This document shows positions 59,730 through 64,000 of a stretch of 64,000 bases of DNA, piece by piece; position 1 is the stretch's first letter, and each line of letters begins with the position of its first letter. Origin of the DNA: Hirsutella rhossiliensis. Taxonomy: Eukaryota; Ascomycota; Sordariomycetes; Hypocreales; Ophiocordycipitaceae. The notes below the pieces were generated by a model. It ran no database searches. It had not been told where the DNA came from and was given only the letters and a program-made list of their open reading frames with translations. Made by a program: the position numbers and the translations under genes. The stretch lies in NCBI RefSeq assembly GCF_020360975.1, contig NW_025408667.1, forward strand, positions 1,736,001 to 1,800,000. Direction: 5' to 3'.

Positions 59730-60193
59730 TTGATTGCGCCGCTCGGCAAGCCGTCCGCCTGCGGATGATATGCCGTTGTCATGCTGATTCTGGTGCCAAA
59801 GGCCTTCCAGAGCCCTTGCCAGAAAGCAGAGGTGAATTTGCGGTCTCTGTCACTGACTATCGTGCGCGGCATGCCCCAATCACATAGCATGAGCTGCCTA
59901 GCTAGGGAGGCTGCCCAGTCCTTGGCGCTATACTTTGCATTGCCTGGAATCAGTAGGCATCGCTTGCTAGCTAAGCAAGTGACTGTAAGTAATTGATTAA
60001 AGGCATTAAAGCCTTCAATATGCCAGGGTGAGCCCATAGCTGAGACGGCAGGCATGTCTGTGATGAAGTCCATTGCAATTGACTGCATTGGAAGCATCGG
60101 GGGTCGATTGGGCAGATAGCTTCCAGCAAGCTGTTGTCGATCAGTCTGTCCAAGGCCGCCTCGGGGCCCTAGAAGCTTTGACCGTGTTCTCAC
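59730..60193 (-). pseudogene. Gypsy-B integrase core
   Basis: IAMDFITDMP (first catalytic Asp, about 60,075), TIVSDRDRKFTSAFW (second Asp, about 59,855) and TTAYHPQADG (about 59,765) are present. After QADG the frame slips: the expected NQTVE with the catalytic Glu is found one base out of frame at about 59,730. The zinc-binding N-terminus lies around 60,193-60,344 in another frame (RYCRKIL-like remnants), so more shifts precede it. Confidence 0.87.
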
Positions 60194-60372
60194 TGTCCTG
60201 GATCATTTGAAGGATCTTGCGATAATGGGTATCAGCCTGATAGCCTTCTGTGAATTTGATGCGGTATGCTGGATCCATGATGGCCTCAGACGCAAGGAGC
60301 ACATCGTCAAGCGCTGTGTAGTCAGGTCGTTGTCGCTCGATCAATTGGTCGGTCTCAGGGCTGACAGCCTGC

Positions 60373-60989
60373 TTAAGGCATCAGGGATGAAATTGATTTT
60401 CCTGGAAGATGATCAACCTGCAATTCGTACTGAGAGAGATAGATGGAGGCTACTACTAGCCGTCTATTTGCTCTGTCCGTGCTTGAAGTGTCGAGGGAGG
60501 TCTTATTGACGATCTGCTGTGTGGCTGAATGGTCCGTAAGCACGATTAAGGGCTTCGTTGACGATTGGACCACTGTGCGCATCTTTTTGATAGCCCAGAC
60601 TAGGCAGGCCACTTCTAATTCCGACGGACCATATGATCTCTCTGCGTTGGTGAGGTGCGGCTGAGAAAAGCTATAGGTTGCATCGCTGTTGAGGAAATAG
60701 CTTGGCCAGGCTTCCATTCGTAACCTTCTTTAAGGTGGAAGTAGGTACAGGCAAATCCTCGTTGCAAGGACCCGTCAACTTGACAGAACAGTTGCCTGCT
60801 TGGGTCCATATGGTGGATCATCCTGCCGGAGGCTACTTCCTTTTGGATAGCTTCAAATGCCAACCGCTCCTTTTCACTAGGCTCGAATTTGGTGTTCCTC
60901 GCAAAGGCACGGCGTTTGTTGATGTTACCTTGCTGAATTTTGCCAATTTCTCGTCCTTGGGCTAGTAATTGAGTTTTCCGGTGCTGCAA
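60373..60989 (-). pseudogene. Gypsy-B RNase H and connection
   Basis: The piece at 60,615-60,989 holds LAFEAIQKEVASG.MIHHMDP and FCQVDGSLQRGFACTYFHL, the start of RNase H with its first Asp (usually D(A/T)S). The piece at 60,373-60,717 continues with RSYGPSELEVACLVWAIKKM, LIVLTDHSATQQIV and LQVDHLPGK. The two are in different frames with an overlap, so a frameshift lies near 60,660. Confidence 0.87.
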
Positions 60990-61852
60990 TGGCTCAATGA
61001 GGGCTCCATAATACGGTAAGAGATGCCGTAGGTAGCCTGTTGCTCAATGTAGCTTTCCAACGCAGATAGCTGGTCTGGAAATTCCAGCTTTGCAAAGGCT
61101 GCCAGCCTGTGTTCCGTTGTGCTCATTCCAAAGGCATCAACGCGGAAGCCAGGAGTTGCACAGAGGATACCCAATCCAGCTTTTCTTTGGCGACATCGTG
61201 AGGTTAAAACGCTCGAATAGCTGGAAGATCTTGCTAAGGTGCTGTAAGTGCTCCTTTTCCGTTTTCGAATAGATCACAACGTCGTCCATAAACGCTCTGC
61301 AAAACCCTTATATGGTCGAAGCACTCGATCCATATAGCGCTGGGCGTAGGCCGGGCTATTGCAGAAGCCAATTGGTGCAACAGTCAGTCTTTCCAGTCCT
61401 CTATGGCTCGTGAGGTAAAACGATCACGATGTTCGAGTTTGACTCGGAATTGGTGGTAAAGGACGATGCGTCGATTGCTGTGATGTACTGTGCGCCTCGA
61501 AGCTCTTGGATGATGTCTTCTTGCAATGGCAAGGATAGCTGTCTGGCATGGTGACCTTATTAAGAGCTCGCAAATCGATGACGACCCTGCCCTTGGTTTC
61601 TCCTCGGGCTGTTCGCCACACAACGAAGACGGGGCTGCAAAGGGTTGGTCCGTGCACGTATTCCATACGTCCTTGTGCGTGGAGCTTGTCATGGGTTTCA
61701 TCAATGACCTGTTTGTCTCGTAATCCCTGAGGATAGGGCGTTGAGCCACCTTGTGCGTGTGCCAATCCTTGATAAGGGAACTGTGAGCTCGTGGCCTGCT
61801 TCGACTTCAGCTGTGCCCGAGTCTTTCCATAGTTTGGCGTGTTTTTCAACAA
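60990..61852 (-). pseudogene. Gypsy-B reverse transcriptase
   Basis: The 61,424-61,852 piece holds GRMEYVHGPTLCSPVFVV and GRVVIDLRALNKVTMPDSYP (motif before A). The catalytic box reads AFMDDVVIYS at about 61,268-61,297, followed by HLQHLSKIFQLFERFNLTMS. Between and after these the frame shifts several times. Both Asp of the box are intact. Confidence 0.87.
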
Positions 61853-62650
61853 GGGCTTTGATCTTGGTCACGAAGCTGCCTTTCTGCGCATAGATGTGAA
61901 TTCCGTCGTCAGTGCACACCTCTGGGAGCTCTGGCGTGCGTTGAACGTGCGTTTGATACGGAATTCGGGTCTCAGGGGCAAGGTCAGGAGTATCGGCTGT
62001 TGCTGCTGCACTCAGCTGGGTGCTTGTGACGTGGAGCTCCTTTCTTGTTGTTGACCAAGGCTGGCTGTCGTTGCTGGCTGCTGTTGTGTATGCGTACAAA
62101 GCTTCTGATAAGCTTGAAACTGATTCTGCGGTTGCTGCTAGAACAGGGCTTCCTCCGGGGTGAAAGTCCCGTCAGCTATTGCGATAACATCGTCTGAGAG
62201 GTGGAAGGTGCTATTGATAGCAAGATCATACGATGTATGGCTCTGGGGAGCGCTTTCAATCGTCATTGCAGAAGTTGTTGGGGCCAAGGCCGCTGTGGCT
62301 ATTGTCAAAGCTGTCAGAGCTGATTTCCATGAGGCTGCAGCGAAGTAGCCCGATTCCTCGCATTCTTTGATCTGCCCTAGGCGCTGTTTGCGGTTCACGA
62401 TGATATCTTGGTTCGTAGTGTTCGTGAACATGACCGCTGGGACAGTGTTTCGGTCAACGAGAGCATGAGCGGCCAAGGGATGATTGGAATGAAAAGCGAA
62501 GGAACGGCCTTTAGGACTTCCTTCCAGCTAGCTGGGACTAGCATTGTCTTGCCTGCCGGGACCATGGTTTTCTGACGGCCTGAACGCGTCGGACTACCCT
62601 TTATGAGGCTTATAGATGTTAAAGGGATACCGAAGTCGTCAAGGAGGCCT
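61853..62650 (-). pseudogene. Gypsy-B protease-to-RT linker
   Basis: Open pieces at 61,701-62,099 and 62,138-62,476 read VTKIKALVEKHAKLWKDSGT and DDVIAIADGTFTPEEALF, typical of the linker between protease and reverse transcriptase in fungal Ty3/gypsy polyproteins. The middle is Ala/Thr-rich. A frame break lies near 62,110. Confidence 0.7.
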
Positions 62651-63000
62651 ATTTGAACGACTTCCTTGTCGTAGTGGATGTTTCAACATACGGCTTGAGG
62701 AAGGCATTGCCTAGCAAGGCTCCTGGTTCCACGGTAGTCACCCAAGCGGAACTGGTGAATTTAGCTATGCCGGCGCTGCTACCGTCAGCCCTCTTTCCTT
62801 CTGCATAGAAGGAGAACGTGGCCCAGTCTGTGCAGCGGACACTGCCGCTGATGCCTGCAATTGGCGTTGGAGGCTTCTTCTCAATGGTGTGCTCGAAGCT
62901 CTTGAGAAGCTTTCTGTCAATCAGGGGGTTGCCACACCGGAATCCGCACAGACCTCGGTCTCTGGTCCTGTGGGAGCTGCCTTGATCTTGATGCGAAGAT
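62651..63000 (-). pseudogene. Gypsy-B aspartic protease
   Basis: The catalytic triad reads as VCADSG at about 62,940-62,960 and is followed by GNPLIDRKLLKSFEHTIEKK after a one-base shift. Downstream come GISGSVRCTDWATFSFY and EPGALLGNAFLKPY, where LLGNAFL resembles the ILG.DFL element of retroelement proteases. Confidence 0.75.
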
Positions 63001-63289
63001 ATGAGTAGCCGAAAGGGGCATCGTGCGATGGCGGCTCGAGCGGTTGTGGCTCGAGGGGTTTCTGCGGTAGCGCTCGCGATTGTTTCCAAAGATACTGGGC
63101 TTTCTGGGAGGAATTGGATTGTGCTGCTCTACGGCTTTATATGCCTCTCCATTTGAGTGGGCCTTGGCTGTGACACGCAGCCAGGAAGGTGCCTGAAGAG
63201 TGCATTGCGTGAGGGAAATTGGGCGTAGCATTTCCACATAACGAAGGTCTTGCTGGGGTCGCCTCCTGCTGGAGCTGTTGAGCAGACAC

Positions 63290-64000
63290 ACAGCAGCGTG
63301 CTTGTGTGTGCTCAAATAACACACTGCGGGAGGAACTTGCGGTTACACTTTCGGCATTGGTGGTTTCCTTGTTGGCCAAGATTCTCAGGAGTTGAGGTCA
63401 TACAGACGTAGTATTCCTCGATAGAAGCGTCTGATCCTACATCACTGGCTTCATCGTCGTCGGAAATGGCGGTTTTCTTGTTGTCTGAAGCATCTTGCTT
63501 GTTTTCGTCCTCGCTGGCAAGGTAATTTTTCTCAAAGCGGACCTTTTTCTCATAGCCGCCGCTTCGCTCATTGCGCTGAGGATCTTTGGGGCGGTTCTCT
63601 CGCCTTTCCTTGGCCCGTGAGTCGCTGCTGGGGTTGCTGCGGTCTCTGCGGTCAAGGCCTCGATCGCGTTGGTAGTGATCTCGCTGATAGCTGCGGTCGC
63701 GGTCGCGGCTATCGTTCCTAAAGCTGCGATCACGATCACTACTACGATCACGACTTTGGTAGTTGCGGTCACGGTCACGGCCTTGGGGCGTTCATCGTAT
63801 CTGCCGCGAAATTCCAATGCCGCGGAGATCAGGGTCGGCGTTCCTCGATTTCTCGTACCCACTTGTCAATTGGCGTGCGTTTAGTGGGCACAGAGAGGTG
63901 AGTAGCGATTTGGACCGCAATCAAGGGGTGGATGCTTTGGATGATTTGGTAGTCCTTTTCGATGTTGATTTGCCTTGCTAGGAGACTTTCCGTTGAATCC
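63290..64000 (-). pseudogene. Gypsy-B zinc finger and gag tail (partial)
   Basis: A CRKCNRKF.S...LFEHTQARCC-type zinc finger (C-x2-C ... H ... C) spans about 63,280-63,356, with a frameshift in the middle. Such a finger between gag and protease is common in fungal Ty3/gypsy elements. To the right, 63,440-63,860 in the best frame is an Arg/Asp-rich tract (RDRD, RDRS, YQRD repeats), typical of a nucleic-acid-binding gag tail. Gag continues beyond the window edge, with an open run near 63,880-64,000. Confidence 0.75.

Larger units (their letters stand above)
58560..64000 (-). mobile_element. Unmutated Ty3/gypsy chromovirus (Gypsy-B), right part in window
   Basis: The 3' LTR (58,560-58,864) is followed leftward-to-rightward by chromodomain, integrase, RNase H, reverse transcriptase, protease, zinc finger and a charged gag tail, all on the minus strand. 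CA and TG are frequent, so RIP has not acted. The coding frame is nevertheless broken by several frameshifts, so this copy is probably dead. The 5' LTR and most of gag lie beyond 64,000. It differs in sequence from Gypsy-A. Confidence 0.9.

Noticed and set aside
59046..63981. Several plus-strand open frames across Gypsy-B (for example 59,046-59,252, 60,702-60,965, 61,839-62,054, 63,669-63,884)
   Set aside because: They are mirror frames of the minus-strand polyprotein, which has clear domain motifs in order.

Overview
The window looks like nuclear DNA from a filamentous ascomycete (Pezizomycotina) and is almost entirely transposon-derived. Between about 1,340 and 58,559 the dinucleotides CA and TG are nearly absent on both strands while CG, CC and CT remain common. 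That is the signature of repeat-induced point mutation (RIP), which turns CpA into TpA. CAA, CAG and TGG codons have become TAA or TAG, so this 57-kb block has almost no open frames. Proteins can still be read through the stops, and I used that, together with long terminal repeats (LTRs), target-site duplications (TSDs) and internal duplications, to resolve nested elements. I see no intact host gene.

Layout. 1-1,340: little-mutated DNA with the 3' end of an unknown reading frame (1-354), a LINE reverse-transcriptase fragment (about 412-1,040) and palindromes (1,150-1,235). 1,340-5,069: RIP-mutated, unidentified. 5,070-16,121: a Ty3/gypsy element on the minus strand (Gypsy-A), truncated at its 5' end and split by a deleted Ty1/copia element (Copia-I copy 1, 6,814-11,292). 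16,122-18,187: unidentified, with a less mutated island. 18,188-26,746: an element with ~1.08-kb inverted arms around a ~775-bp coding-like centre. One arm is split by a complete copia element (Copia-II, 18,378-23,357), the other by a 5'-truncated LINE (25,566-26,204). 26,750-34,499: a third copia (Copia-III, minus) carrying a tRNA-like sequence and an unmutated solo LTR (32,384-32,663). 34,505-47,815: Copia-I copy 2 (minus), split by a complete Gypsy-A (37,378-44,361, plus). 47,821-58,559: an unrecognised long ruined frame (about 49,590-51,950, minus), a LINE (about 52,000-55,500, minus), a 375-bp miniature LTR element (56,814-57,188) and unidentified DNA. 58,560-64,000: a chromodomain Ty3/gypsy element (minus) free of RIP but broken by frameshifts; it runs off the right edge.

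How the parts relate. Copia-I has inserted into Gypsy-A, and elsewhere Gypsy-A into Copia-I. Several insertions are proven by TSDs, or by the uninterrupted matching arm of the inverted-repeat element. The unmutated solo LTR and right-hand gypsy must have arrived after the last strong RIP, or have escaped it. The least explained items are the antisense gene-like unit inside Gypsy-A, the gene-bearing inverted-repeat element, and the ruined frame at about 49.6-52.0 kb. The whole block could be centromeric, subtelomeric or ordinary heterochromatin; the window alone cannot tell.
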